64,000 nucleotides of DNA from Bythopirellula goksoeyrii (GTDB lineage Bacteria; Planctomycetota; Planctomycetia; Pirellulales; Lacipirellulaceae). The translations under genes and the position numbers were made by a program. The notes under the pieces are model-generated. The model did not search any database, was not told the origin of the DNA, and saw only the letters and a list, made by a program, of their open reading frames with translations. Every line of letters starts with the position of its first letter. Position 1 is the stretch's first letter. Of this stretch, positions 28,475 to 38,252 are shown piece by piece. The stretch covers positions 1,524,338 to 1,588,337 of the forward strand of contig NZ_CP042913.1 in the NCBI RefSeq assembly GCF_008065115.1, in the 5' to 3' direction.

Positions 28475-30826
28475 ATGGCCGAATCGGTCGATCCGCTCGA
28501 AAATCGTGAGTCCGATCCGGCCACTCCCATTAATGCTAAGGACAGCGCGGGGCGGACTGAGGAAATGTTGCGGGCGTTGCTTGAATCGGCGGCACAAGGT
28601 GTGGTCGCGATTGACCAGGAACACCGAATTGTCTTGGTCAATTCCCATGTCGAACAGATTTTCCAGTTCAGTCGGGATGAGCTCTTGGGGCGCACTGCCG
28701 AGATGCTATTCCCCACAGAACTGCGAGGCAAAGACTCCTTTGTTCTTTCGGACTCAAGCTTGCGCTCACGGCCTCTCGTGCCTGCTGCGGGCAAATACTT
28801 TACGGGACAACGCAAAGATGGTTCTACTTTCCCCATGGAAGTTGCTCTGAGCCATTTCGAGCATCTGGGAGGTCGCATGGTTTTGGCCTTGATGACCGAT
28901 GTAACCGAGCGTGTGGAGTTCGAGCAGAGACTTCGTAAGAGCGAAGAACTCTATCGAACCGTTGTCGAGGATCAGATCGACCTGGTCGCTCGCTACACTC
29001 CCGATGGAAAACGGACCTTTGCAAACGATGCCTATTGTCGGTTTCTCGATAAACCTCGTGAGGAACTCATCGGTCGTTTTCTTTGGGACGACATACCACC
29101 CCATGAAATCCAATGGTTGCAAGCCGAGTTTGCCAAACTCACTCCCGATAGTCCTGTGAAGTACTACGAACGCCGAACGCTAATGCCAACTGGCAAAGTC
29201 GTCGTCAACCAATGGATTGATCGTGCCTTGTTCGACGTGGATGGAAAGGTGCGTGAGATCCAATCAATTGGTCGGGATGTAACTCAACAGCGAGAAGCTG
29301 AAGAACGGCTCCGAGCTGCCCAGCGACTCGAATCGATCGCCCTCTTGGCCAGTGGCATCGCTCATGATTTCAACAATCTGCTCACGCCAATTCTGGTCTA
29401 CGCCGAGAACTTACAAACGCGTCTTGAGGATGGCACCTTAGAAGCTCACCAAGTCCAGCAAATCCGTACCGCTGCCGACCGAGCGAAAAACCTTGTCAGA
29501 CAAATCTTAACCTTCGGCCGCAAAGGAGGGCAGCCGTCGCTGAACTATCGTCCTGCTACCAACGTGTTGAAAGATGCTATGCATCTCATCGGGATCTCAG
29601 TCCCGGCACACGTTCGATTGGATGTGGACATCGCCGACGACTGTGGAGTGATTGCCGCAGATGCGACCGAATTGCATCAAATCCTTGCCAATTTGTGTGG
29701 CAACGCTTTCCAGGCGATTGATGAATTGGGTGTCGTATCCGTGTCAGCAGTCAGAACTACCTCCCATCGGTCCTATCTTGCACCGGGAGAATATGTGGAA
29801 ATCACAGTAGAAGATAACGGCGTCGGAATCGCTCCAGACCAGCGCGAACGGATTTTTGATCCCTTCTTCTCCACCAAACGTCCTGGCGAGGGAACTGGAT
29901 TGGGGTTAGCAGTTGTCCACGGTACTGTGACTCGCCTCAATGGCTGTGTGGAAGTGGAAAGTCAGCTCGGCAAGGGAACAAAGTTCATTATTGCCCTTCC
30001 TTGTTTTGAGCCAGAAGAGCTGAAAGCTGAACCAACCAGCTCGCCGTCAACTCAGCAGTCCACTCCATCGCACGTCCTGCTAGTTGATGACGACGAACTA
30101 GCAAGAAAAGCGATGCAGCTCGTTCTGGGACAATGCAATATGAGGGTGACAGCCTGCTCCTCGGGCCAGGAAGCCCTGGCACTGATCGCCAACCCGGATA
30201 GTGATTTTGATGTCGTCCTGTCTGACTATACGATGCCAGGAATGAGCGGCGTGAATCTCGCCAAGCAGATACATGCCACGCGGCCTGCTATGCCAATCGT
30301 TCTCATATCTGGTGACGCCGGTCGAGTGGGCTCCGCAGAGGCAAGCTCGCTAGGAATCCAAGGATTTGTTGACAAGCCAGCAAGCGTAGAAGAGTTGCAG
30401 GGGGCCCTTTCTCAAGCCATTCTAACCAAACCTTCGGAATGCCCTTCGCCTGATGGTACCAAACTACAGATACTCATCGTAGACGACGACAATCTTGTTC
30501 TAGATTCGCTCGCAACCACCCTTGAGACGATCGGTTGCTCTTCTCATACCGCAAACAATATGCAGCAGGCAGAGGAATTTCTAAGCTCCCACGAATTTGA
30601 CGTGGTACTCGTAGATCGAAAAGTCAACCAAGAAGACGGGTTCAAATCCGTGCGAATGCTCTTCAAGAACGACATTCAGGCGAACCAGGGAAGACCCCGC
30701 TTGGTAGGTATGACCGGCTCGGAAACCCCTGAGGACGAAGAAGAGTACGTCCTGGATGCTTACCTCACCAAGCCCTTCACCCACGAGGAACTGAAGCAAG
30801 CATTATGCCTACCGAAGAGCGAATGA
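28475..30826 (+). CDS. Hybrid histidine kinase, PAS-PAS-HisKA-HATPase-REC-REC
   Basis: I take the ATG at 28475 ([10 protein letters not shown]), preceded by GGAG; upstream codons in frame look non-coding. Two PAS domains occupy about residues 30-275 ([40 protein letters not shown]). The phosphoacceptor motif is [15 protein letters not shown]. The ATPase part has [10 protein letters not shown] and [12 protein letters not shown]. Two receivers follow, with aspartates in [13 protein letters not shown] and [13 protein letters not shown]. No membrane segment is visible, so it is a cytoplasmic sensor. No output regulator is adjacent. The signal is unknown. Confidence 0.92.
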   Translation: MAESVDPLENRESDPATPINAKDSAGRTEEMLRALLESAAQGVVAIDQEHRIVLVNSHVEQIFQFSRDELLGRTAEMLFPTELRGKDSFVLSDSSLRSRPLVPAAGKYFTGQRKDGSTFPMEVALSHFEHLGGRMVLALMTDVTERVEFEQRLRKSEELYRTVVEDQIDLVARYTPDGKRTFANDAYCRFLDKPREELIGRFLWDDIPPHEIQWLQAEFAKLTPDSPVKYYERRTLMPTGKVVVNQWIDRALFDVDGKVREIQSIGRDVTQQREAEERLRAAQRLESIALLASGIAHDFNNLLTPILVYAENLQTRLEDGTLEAHQVQQIRTAADRAKNLVRQILTFGRKGGQPSLNYRPATNVLKDAMHLIGISVPAHVRLDVDIADDCGVIAADATELHQILANLCGNAFQAIDELGVVSVSAVRTTSHRSYLAPGEYVEITVEDNGVGIAPDQRERIFDPFFSTKRPGEGTGLGLAVVHGTVTRLNGCVEVESQLGKGTKFIIALPCFEPEELKAEPTSSPSTQQSTPSHVLLVDDDELARKAMQLVLGQCNMRVTACSSGQEALALIANPDSDFDVVLSDYTMPGMSGVNLAKQIHATRPAMPIVLISGDAGRVGSAEASSLGIQGFVDKPASVEELQGALSQAILTKPSECPSPDGTKLQILIVDDDNLVLDSLATTLETIGCSSHTANNMQQAEEFLSSHEFDVVLVDRKVNQEDGFKSVRMLFKNDIQANQGRPRLVGMTGSETPEDEEEYVLDAYLTKPFTHEELKQALCLPKSE

Positions 30827-30888
30827 CTCGTTGGGCCACTAACTTCGATAATCTTCTCTACTCTTGTTTCACAACTGTCGCTTGGCGG

Positions 30889-32559
30889 CTAGTTTCCTAG
30901 TTTCCTGAATGGCAGCGACACCCCTGCCATACACAGTAACAAGCCTAGGGTTGACGGTTCAGGTATCTGAGCAGCAAGTAGACTCTCAAATGTGTCATAC
31001 TGCGCCTGCCAAACTCCCAAGTCAAGCGAATCGACCACTCCATCATGATTGGCATCGGTAGTAGCAAACGCACCCATGGCTGTGGCACCCACGTTTCGTT
31101 GCCATTGTAGAAGATCGCTGCCATCGATGTCGTCGTCGAGATCGAAATCGGCGGAATCTATCAGCTTGGAGACAGTTGGAGATATCAGCACACACAACTG
31201 GGCACCTGAGCTGCCATTTGACAATCCTTGAACGGAAGTCAGAAATATACTGCCTGGTTGGTAACCAACTTGTGCTGAAACATCGATTATTCCTGAGGGC
31301 TCAGAAAACGCATGAGCGATTTTCTTTAATCCCGAGCCATTAGGATCTATTTGCCACATGTCGTCGCCGTCACCATCTTCTTGTACATAGATGTTTCCGT
31401 CGAGAGACCATGTCACATTGTCGGGGCGGCCGATTCCCGCTGCCTCCGAACCTGCATCGTCGATCTGATAGATGCTAGTTGTCGAAGTTGAAGGATTGAA
31501 AATGCCTGCTAGGAATTGTAAGTTCAAATCCATCCGGTACACACCATCATTCTGATCAGCAAATACCAACTGGCTACCGTCGGCGGGATTCGTGTGCACG
31601 TCTTCGATCTTATCTTCAGTCAAAGCGCCGGTGGTTGTAGTACTCCATGCCCCGTTAATTTGCCCATCGGGTAATGTGGTGCCCATCCCCTCATCTGGCA
31701 AGAAATAGTAAACGGTCCCTCCTCGCAACCCATTGCGTTCGAGAAGGTCGATTGAACCATCGAGATTGGCATCTACTCCCTTTTCGCCAACATAGAGCCG
31801 TAGCGGTTCGTCACTCTTGTCAGCATTCAAGACCATAGCAATGTGAGTTGAGTTCCCTGTATCGACCAAGGCAGAATTCTCCCAACTCGAGGTCCCTAAG
31901 TCAGGAATTTCCCAGAGTGTACGCGTCAGTTGATCGAGGGCGAACATCTGACCGAATTCATCGAAGGTCTCCTCTCCTGTGATGTAAATCGGATCGACGA
32001 ATCCACGGTCTTGACCAAACGCATGCGGCAGATAGGCCGTGCCAGAGCAGAATCGTGAGAAGTTTGAATCGCCATAAGTGCTGACGGCGGCGGTTCCCAT
32101 CGCTACAGGATCCGGAGCGTCTGTTGCATGGTAGTTTTTGTCAAATATTCTGGAGTATGAAAACCCTATTCCTGTTACGAGAGTGCTTGGAAATGGAGTT
32201 GCGCCGCCGGCAATCTTGCTGGCGAGGGCTTCCTGCAAAGCATCCAGCTGCACGTCAACACGGCTAATGGCACCCACGACGGCCTCGTGGTTGACATGAA
32301 TCGAGAGCATGCTTCCTGATAAGAAGACTCCCAGGCCATCATACTTCCCACTCGAAGCTATCGAGCCAAATCCCACGTCGCTGATTGCTGAGATGTCGTC
32401 ACCTTGTGAGACCAATTCAAAAGCCTGCCAACCATTTTCTAGGCTCAATTGCAGTGGACTTGTGTTGTCAAGTGCTTGGGCTACTGAGCCGAATGCGAAC
32501 CAGCAGACTGCAGACAAGAGACCGGCAAACAAATATTTCGTGTACTCAAGTAATGACAT
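30889..32559 (-). CDS. Exported PhoX-like protein with dockerin-like and PEP-CTERM parts
   Basis: An N-terminal signal precedes a large beta-propeller-like region that resembles PhoX-type phosphatases (DUF839 group): a VNHEAV segment, ITGEETFDEFGQM, ADKSDEPLRLYVGEKGVDAN and DNVTWSLDGNIYVQEDGDGD. Known PhoX enzymes are secreted calcium- and iron-dependent alkaline phosphatases; activity here is not proven. A dockerin-like repeat (DFDLDDDIDGSDLLQWQR, then DANHDGVVDSLDLGVWQ) and PEP-CTERM tail (IPEPSTLGLLLC) close the protein. I use the ATG at 32559; a TTG 33 bases upstream is the alternative. Its 3' end converges on the hybrid kinase. Confidence 0.75.
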   Translation of the reverse strand: MSLLEYTKYLFAGLLSAVCWFAFGSVAQALDNTSPLQLSLENGWQAFELVSQGDDISAISDVGFGSIASSGKYDGLGVFLSGSMLSIHVNHEAVVGAISRVDVQLDALQEALASKIAGGATPFPSTLVTGIGFSYSRIFDKNYHATDAPDPVAMGTAAVSTYGDSNFSRFCSGTAYLPHAFGQDRGFVDPIYITGEETFDEFGQMFALDQLTRTLWEIPDLGTSSWENSALVDTGNSTHIAMVLNADKSDEPLRLYVGEKGVDANLDGSIDLLERNGLRGGTVYYFLPDEGMGTTLPDGQINGAWSTTTTGALTEDKIEDVHTNPADGSQLVFADQNDGVYRMDLNLQFLAGIFNPSTSTTSIYQIDDAGSEAAGIGRPDNVTWSLDGNIYVQEDGDGDDMWQIDPNGSGLKKIAHAFSEPSGIIDVSAQVGYQPGSIFLTSVQGLSNGSSGAQLCVLISPTVSKLIDSADFDLDDDIDGSDLLQWQRNVGATAMGAFATTDANHDGVVDSLDLGVWQAQYDTFESLLAAQIPEPSTLGLLLCMAGVSLPFRKLGN

Positions 32560-32692
32560 GCACAGAGTGTTTCGGAGAAAAAATTTGATCAAGCAACCTA
32601 TTCCAGGGCAACCCTCAACTCAGTTGAGCGCAACAAACCATGCCGGTTTGCGTGTAGAGAGGTAAAACTCTCAACCTCCATCGCGTAAAACA

Positions 32693-33535
32693 TCAACCAC
32701 TGCGACGAAAAGCAACCACTGTAAGGTCGTCCGGTTTCGAGGGATGATCTCCGGTAGGACCAATCTCCATGCGATGGCGCGCATCGGCCACAAGTCGTTC
32801 CACGGCTGCAGGCAAGGGACCCTTGCGGCAACGCTCAACGATCTCATCGGTCAGCAGATTGTCAAGCAAGCCATCGGAAGAAAGGATCAATGTATCACGC
32901 AATGACATTTTACGAGGTGGACCGATCTCGATACGCATCTCGGGCGATCCGAGAAAATTGGAAATCAGATGACGCTCTTCGTGATGGATCGCGTCAGCCT
33001 CTTCAAGCATTCCTGCTTCGACGGCGTAGCCAATTGGTGAGTGCGCTAGGGTCTGAAACTTCATCTTCCCCCGCTGTCCGACCAGCATGATCACGGAGTC
33101 TCCGATGTGATAGACTCGGACCGTGTCGCCTTGGATTTCGGCGACACATAGGGTGGTACCGGCCCCAGTAGCTATTTCCATGATCGCCTGATTCGCGCGT
33201 TCAATGCCTGTGATGATTGAAGCCCGAAGTTGTTCGGCGTCGAGTGGTCCTTCGCTTTCCTCGGTCTTTTCGAGAAGCGATTCTTCTATCTTCTGGATTG
33301 CCAATCGCGAAGCAATTTCCCCTGAAGCGTGTCCTCCCATTCCGTCAGCGACAAGCAATACGGCCTGATCGTCACCAACTGGAATCACTGAGGCGCAGTC
33401 CTCGTTGGGTGTCGTCTTCTCTGGGGCAGTGCGCGAGGCTACCACTGCCACCCCCCCGGCGACTTGGCAAGTCTCCAAGTGGTCTGGGTCCGCTAGAAAA
33501 GTGAAATAGGGTGCATCCATAGTTTGGGGCGGCAC
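32693..33535 (-). CDS. PP2C-type protein phosphatase
   Basis: The PPM fold is shown by VVASRTAPEKTTPNEDCASV (metal aspartate in NED), LLVADGMGGHASGEIAS, AGTTLCVAEI, YHIGDSVIML, LILSSDGLLDNL and the final KPDDLTVVAFR. It is a cytoplasmic Ser/Thr phosphatase of about 280 residues. I choose the GTG at 33535, seven bases after GAGGAG, over a TTG at 33550 and an ATG at 33520. An atypical kinase gene lies 130 bases upstream on the same strand, so the two may form a reversible phosphorylation pair. Confidence 0.9.
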   Translation of the reverse strand: MPPQTMDAPYFTFLADPDHLETCQVAGGVAVVASRTAPEKTTPNEDCASVIPVGDDQAVLLVADGMGGHASGEIASRLAIQKIEESLLEKTEESEGPLDAEQLRASIITGIERANQAIMEIATGAGTTLCVAEIQGDTVRVYHIGDSVIMLVGQRGKMKFQTLAHSPIGYAVEAGMLEEADAIHHEERHLISNFLGSPEMRIEIGPPRKMSLRDTLILSSDGLLDNLLTDEIVERCRKGPLPAAVERLVADARHRMEIGPTGDHPSKPDDLTVVAFRRSG

Positions 33536-33665
33536 GGCATTGCTCCTCAATAATACCGCAGGCTACCTCAGGAGAAAAAACACTCTCTCACGGTGCAGAC
33601 GCTACAAACGATGCACCGGTCAGTTTCCCTCAATGAGAAACAAATAAACCCAATAAGCTAATGTC

Positions 33666-34406
33666 CTACGACCAAGTCATCGTGTCCAAATACTGACGCA
33701 ACTGCCCAGCTGTGCGAAACTTGCGTAGGATCAACGAACGTTTTAAACCTCGACAAATGGCTTTGACCTCAGGAGGATGCTTTGAGTACCACTGCTTCCC
33801 TCCGATAGCATCATAGAAGATTCGGATCAAATCACAAACATCGTCATGCAGATCATGGGCTCGTGCGGTGCCATAATCATAGAAATCCAACAACTTTATG
33901 TTAAAACCGATGCCCTGCCGCCGAATTATGACGTTTCCCATATGCAGGTCGCCATGATATTCACGCGCGTTGTGTACTCCCTCCATTCCCAGGGAGAGGG
34001 CGTGCAGGAGATGCAAACCCTGAAATACACTCAGGCGTTTACCAGGTTGCCGGGCTAGGAACTTGCTCAACAACTCTCCCTCAACCAATTCAGAGACCAG
34101 AAACGTTACCTTTTGGCCCTTGAATATGAAAGACTCACTCGTGTGGTACTGGATCAAAATTGGCAAATGGCGAAGCTTGTTTAGTTTGCGCGCATAAATA
34201 CGCGAGGTACGTCCATTGAGATTGCGCTGGGGGAAGAAAAACTTGCCGGCGCGCTCGATGTCCGTTTCAAGTTCGCGGAGCTTATAAACTTCCCCTTCCC
34301 AGCCACGCCCTAAGGGGGAGATGATCTCGTATTTGCCAGCCAGGATTCTTCCCGGTGGAAGCTTAAACGATGAGATCGATTGCGATTTCGATGGCCGACT
34401 GGGCAT
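33666..34406 (-). CDS. Atypical eukaryotic-like protein kinase
   Basis: The 246-residue protein has a glycine loop (GRGWEGEV, residues 33-40), a likely ATP lysine at position 55 (RAGKFFF) and a catalytic loop HGDLHMGN (151-158) where most Ser/Thr kinases have HRDLKPEN. The metal motif is DFY (LLDFYDYGTA) instead of DFG. The HGDLH form is more like aminoglycoside or choline kinases and some bacterial kinases, so it may phosphorylate protein or small molecules. There is no membrane helix or sensor domain. It is followed by the PP2C phosphatase. Confidence 0.82.
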   Translation of the reverse strand: MPSRPSKSQSISSFKLPPGRILAGKYEIISPLGRGWEGEVYKLRELETDIERAGKFFFPQRNLNGRTSRIYARKLNKLRHLPILIQYHTSESFIFKGQKVTFLVSELVEGELLSKFLARQPGKRLSVFQGLHLLHALSLGMEGVHNAREYHGDLHMGNVIIRRQGIGFNIKLLDFYDYGTARAHDLHDDVCDLIRIFYDAIGGKQWYSKHPPEVKAICRGLKRSLILRKFRTAGQLRQYLDTMTWS

Positions 34407-34769
34407 GAGGTGTCGATCTGGTGGAGTATTTGGGCGGTGCTGTCAGAGTTTGGATGGTAGGTTACACAAGGAAATCGAGCCAGTAGTGAGTCCACCATAT
34501 CGGCCTATTTCTATCATAGCTCGGGGAGCTCCGAATAGCTCTGTAGAAGGCTCAAAAAAAAACAGCTTTCGGAGGCGTTGGTTAAATCAGCCACAAAGCC
34601 CGGGAAGCCCTATGAGTGATCCATAATCCCGTGAGAAGCGGGGCCACATTCAAGGTGTACTAATTCCAGAAAACGATCCTAAATTGCGACTTACCCGCGC
34701 AAAAAAAACAAACGGCTGGTCACCCGAAGGTGACCAGCCGCGTAGGCTTCCGAGACTTGAAAATAAAGC
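34407..34769. other. Gap between the kinase gene and a PEP-CTERM gene
   Basis: About 360 bases, containing the terminator at 34702-34741 and otherwise nothing I recognise. It separates the kinase start from the end of the next minus-strand gene, so the kinase promoter probably lies here. Confidence 0.5.
34702..34741 (-). terminator. Rho-independent terminator with TTCG loop
   Basis: On the minus strand a 12-bp perfect stem CGGCTGGTCACC closes with a TTCG tetraloop, followed by TTTGTTTTTTTT. It lies 29 bases after the PEP-CTERM gene stop. Confidence 0.95.
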
Positions 34770-35441
34770 TTAGCGACGACGAATGGTCATTACCCCTAGA
34801 CAACCGATCAGCAGAGTAATGCTGGCGGGTTCGGGAATAATGCTATGCTCCCCCAGACGCTGGTTGGTACCAGTGGCCGCATTGTTCACGTCATCATTCG
34901 AGAATTGTGTCCATTGGGATGCATCGAAATCAAGATTTGTACCAGAGGTGATATTGGCATTGCGAACGTAACTGGTGTTTCCAAAGGCATTCGCAGTTGC
35001 ACCGAAGGCGTCGACAACACTGGCAAACGCATATGCTGCACCGGTCCAAAGGACAGAACTGTCATCGCCGTTGAAGTTGACTCCACCGTTGCCGCCATCG
35101 GCAGCATCGGCGGGGAGCGCATAGGCAGGAGTGGCAGCAGATGAATGAGCAACCAAGTATGTCCCTCCAACTGGTATGACACCGGTTAGGCTTTGGGTGC
35201 CCGTTGGTGAACCACCGGTCTTCCAGTCTTCGCGGGCCGCATTGCTCCAGTGAGAGAGATTGTACAGGCCAGCAGCAAGGTCAACTGCTGCAGGACCTGT
35301 GTTGTGGAGCTCGATATACTTGTCGAAACTGGCACCTTCATAGTATTGGGAAATTATGATGGCAGCTGGTGCTATTGCCATTGTCGCTGAAAGCATTCCC
35401 ACGATGCTGAGTATTGTTAGAAACTGTTTTCCGATTCGCAT
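34770..35441 (-). CDS. PEP-CTERM protein with lamin-tail-like domain
   Basis: The ATG at 35441 follows AGGAGATGAGCTA and gives a signal peptide (MRIGKQFLTILSIVGMLSAT). The mature N-terminus, IIISQYYEGASFDKYIELHN and then VDLAAGLYNLSHW, matches the start of bacterial lamin-tail domains, which are often found in secreted nucleases. The PEP-CTERM end is IIPEPASITLLIGCLGVMTI followed by RRR. It is the last gene of a minus-strand run of exported genes and is followed by a strong terminator. The function is likely binding or anchoring; enzyme motifs are absent. Confidence 0.82.
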   Translation of the reverse strand: MRIGKQFLTILSIVGMLSATMAIAPAAIIISQYYEGASFDKYIELHNTGPAAVDLAAGLYNLSHWSNAAREDWKTGGSPTGTQSLTGVIPVGGTYLVAHSSAATPAYALPADAADGGNGGVNFNGDDSSVLWTGAAYAFASVVDAFGATANAFGNTSYVRNANITSGTNLDFDASQWTQFSNDDVNNAATGTNQRLGEHSIIPEPASITLLIGCLGVMTIRRR

Positions 35442-35708
35442 TAGCTCATCTCCTGTTGAAACTTCGAGTCCGCATAAAATGTAATTCAACGCCGCGGCCA
35501 GTCGACTCGTAAGCCGGCCAACACGTCGGCCTCCCTTTCCTCATCCTACCAGCCGTTAAACTCGCTGTCGCCTGTTTTTTGCCGAGATTAGCGGAATCTT
35601 CATCTGTTGCGTAGAAACCGCAGATTCAGCGGTGGGCGTTTCGGGAGGGACCTGCAACGCGTAGCATCGCGGCTACCGACATAGAGAAGTTGCACTATTT
35701 GTGTGATG

Positions 35709-38048
35709 TCAGCGAGTTGGGCGGGTGAGGCTTCCACTGACTAAAGCTGCCAGGGTCAGCAGTAGGAAACCTGACGGCTCGGGAACAGCCGCGGTAGATG
35801 CCAGCAGGGGCAGCGTACTTTGGCCATATTGCCGTTGCCAGACGAGGAAGTCGGCCCCGTCGGTGTCGCCATCGGCGTCGGCGTCGGATCCGTTGCCCAA
35901 GGCGTAATCCATTTGCCACTTGGTGAGGTCGATATCATCGACGTTGCCATCCTGGTTGAAGTCGGCGGCCAGGAACTCAACAAAGGTAGTTCCTTCGATG
36001 ATGAGATTGTCAAAGGCATAGGCCTCATCCCCTCCATCAGTCTTGGCTGTCAACTGAATGGTCAGTAGGTCACCGAGTCCATCAATGGGTGAAGTCAAAG
36101 TCTGAAGCAAATTAGACAAGGTGACTATTTCACTATCGGTTGTCGTCATCTGCACCGGATCATCGAGAGTAAACATGTCTCCATCGGCCAGAGCGTAGGT
36201 CTGGGAAATGTCTTCGGTGATCGTAGAGGAAAAAAGAGGTAGCACGGATCCATTGTCAATTTGGTAGGTCCAATTGAAACGATCACCATTGACTCCAGAG
36301 GCTTCGAAATCTCCCATGGCAGCCATATCGATCGATACTTGCATGTCGAAAGCACCAGCAACATCGAATTCCCATGTTGCAGTGACCTCTCCAGGATTGG
36401 ATACAGGTAGATTATCTCCATTGACGGTATCAGTTATGCCAAACCAAGCGTCGGTCTTGGTAGAGGTATCGATCATGCCCTGTACATCAACAGGATTGCC
36501 ATTCAGAGAATCGTCGACTAACTGAGATGGAATCGAGCTGCTAACACCAACTTGATATTGCTGAAAGCCATCCCCATTACTTGAGTAGGCACCCACTGCA
36601 GGATCTTGCGAAAAACTATTGAGCTTCAAACTCTCATCAAACGTGTCCTTGGCAATCACACCAAACACCTCCCCCCCGCTGCCACCTCCCACCGTGAAGC
36701 TAACGGGGAAATTGAACACGGGATTGGCTGCCTGCTGACTCGAACTCGCAACCGTGACGATCCCCGTCTTGAAGCCCGTGGAAGAAGTATCAAGGAAAAT
36801 CTGGCTCATATCCGCTCCGGCTAGTGGAAAAGCCGTACCACTCCCACTCCCTAGCAGAGAACCCCCGACGGTGATCGTATAGTCTAACTCGTCAGCCCCG
36901 TTGACCGAGAGCACATTGGCGATATTCTCGACAAAGACATCAATCCCCACAGAGGCTCCTTGCATGACATTCGTGGGGACCGAAGCAAGCATGGCATTCA
37001 TCTTGGCAGGCAACTGATAGTCAGCTACCACCGGCAGGTGGTCGCTGTTGTTGAGCAACGCCGATAGTACCGTCGGTGAGGCACCCGTGCCAGAAGTGAT
37101 GCGGTCATTTAGATTGTGGGTCCCGTTGTTGCCGAACGCTCGATAGCTGCCAGGAATATAACTCAGCCCCTCATCGTCAAGGAATTCACCCGTGACGAGT
37201 TGGAAATCGAAGCGATCATCAAGCCCCCCATCAGCGCCCCCTTCCGCATCAATGGGATCACCATCTACTGCAGGGGACTGTGTATGCACATGGCGGATAT
37301 CCGTGGGACCAATAAACTGATTATCGTGCCAAACGCCAAGCGTATCGATGGGATCAAAGGCTTGGCCATTGCCACTCGAAAGCAATTCTTGAAACATGCC
37401 GACATTGCTGCTCGTGACGTTGTAATCGCCAGCGTAGATCGCATGGATCCCTTCGCCCAAGGCGTCGGAATTGTTTCGCACCGAAGTCGCCTCAATGAGA
37501 CGGCTGGTCGGATTGTCTGAGCGGTAATGATTGTTGTAGACATAGAAATCTGCCGAAGCATCATATCCCACGGGGCGGAGTTGATATCGGAGCGAAGCTC
37601 TTGGCTGCAAGTCGCCAGTTCCCACTGTGCCAAAAGCCAGCTCGTCAATCAATTGCACGGACTGTGTATTGTAAACGAGTCCTGGACGACCACCTCCTCC
37701 ATTGAAACTGCTTACGGCCCCATTTATGGTCGAGCGAGCATAGGTGCCGGCTCCGTAGATGCTGTTGAGTACATCGACGAACGATTGAGTCGACAACTCC
37801 ATGGAAAACTGTTCTTGCAGAATGAGCACGTCTATGGGCTTGCTGATCCCCCCAACATTTTCCAGGCCGATCGCTTCGAGGATCGTGGAACTATACGGAA
37901 GGCGGGCCGTTTGTTGGCCCCCAAAGGCTTGGCCCGTCAGGGTGTTGTACGTCACCATGCGCAACTGCGCATACGCATCGAAGCATGTGAAGAATCCTGC
38001 AATTCCGGCGCAAAGTAGAACTAGCGCCTTCGTTTTGCCACCTAACAT
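35709..38048 (-). CDS. Exported endonuclease/exonuclease/phosphatase-fold protein with PEP-CTERM tail
   Basis: I start at the ATG at 38048 (MLGGKTKALV), with GGAG six bases upstream. After the signal peptide the EEP-fold motifs appear in order: LRMVTYNTLTGQAFG, VLILQEQFS, ADFYVYNNHYRS, IYAGDYNV and NNSDHLPVVADYQ. These correspond to the catalytic residues of DNase I-type nucleases and phosphodiesterases. A long beta-rich part follows, then a dockerin-like segment (ADFNQDGNVDDIDLTKWQ, then DGADFLVWQRQ) and a PEP-CTERM tail (VPEPSGFLLLTLAALVSGSL). Extracellular nuclease activity is probable. It forms part of the exported run from 34770 to 45138. Confidence 0.85.
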   Translation of the reverse strand: MLGGKTKALVLLCAGIAGFFTCFDAYAQLRMVTYNTLTGQAFGGQQTARLPYSSTILEAIGLENVGGISKPIDVLILQEQFSMELSTQSFVDVLNSIYGAGTYARSTINGAVSSFNGGGGRPGLVYNTQSVQLIDELAFGTVGTGDLQPRASLRYQLRPVGYDASADFYVYNNHYRSDNPTSRLIEATSVRNNSDALGEGIHAIYAGDYNVTSSNVGMFQELLSSGNGQAFDPIDTLGVWHDNQFIGPTDIRHVHTQSPAVDGDPIDAEGGADGGLDDRFDFQLVTGEFLDDEGLSYIPGSYRAFGNNGTHNLNDRITSGTGASPTVLSALLNNSDHLPVVADYQLPAKMNAMLASVPTNVMQGASVGIDVFVENIANVLSVNGADELDYTITVGGSLLGSGSGTAFPLAGADMSQIFLDTSSTGFKTGIVTVASSSQQAANPVFNFPVSFTVGGGSGGEVFGVIAKDTFDESLKLNSFSQDPAVGAYSSNGDGFQQYQVGVSSSIPSQLVDDSLNGNPVDVQGMIDTSTKTDAWFGITDTVNGDNLPVSNPGEVTATWEFDVAGAFDMQVSIDMAAMGDFEASGVNGDRFNWTYQIDNGSVLPLFSSTITEDISQTYALADGDMFTLDDPVQMTTTDSEIVTLSNLLQTLTSPIDGLGDLLTIQLTAKTDGGDEAYAFDNLIIEGTTFVEFLAADFNQDGNVDDIDLTKWQMDYALGNGSDADADGDTDGADFLVWQRQYGQSTLPLLASTAAVPEPSGFLLLTLAALVSGSLTRPTR

Positions 38049-38252
38049 CAAATGCTCCGAAAGAATGTGCCCCATTCTCGGTTGGTCCCGTTAAGATCCA
38101 ACCTTGTCCTCTACTCCATTGTGTGCATGAAAACGGTTTGTGACAAACAGTTGGCCTGGTATTTCGTAGAAACCGCAGCAGTTTAAGCGCCGAACTCTCA
38201 AACAACGGCCGTGCCCACTTCAGTGGGTTGGAGCAGTTCAACGGCTTGTAGC

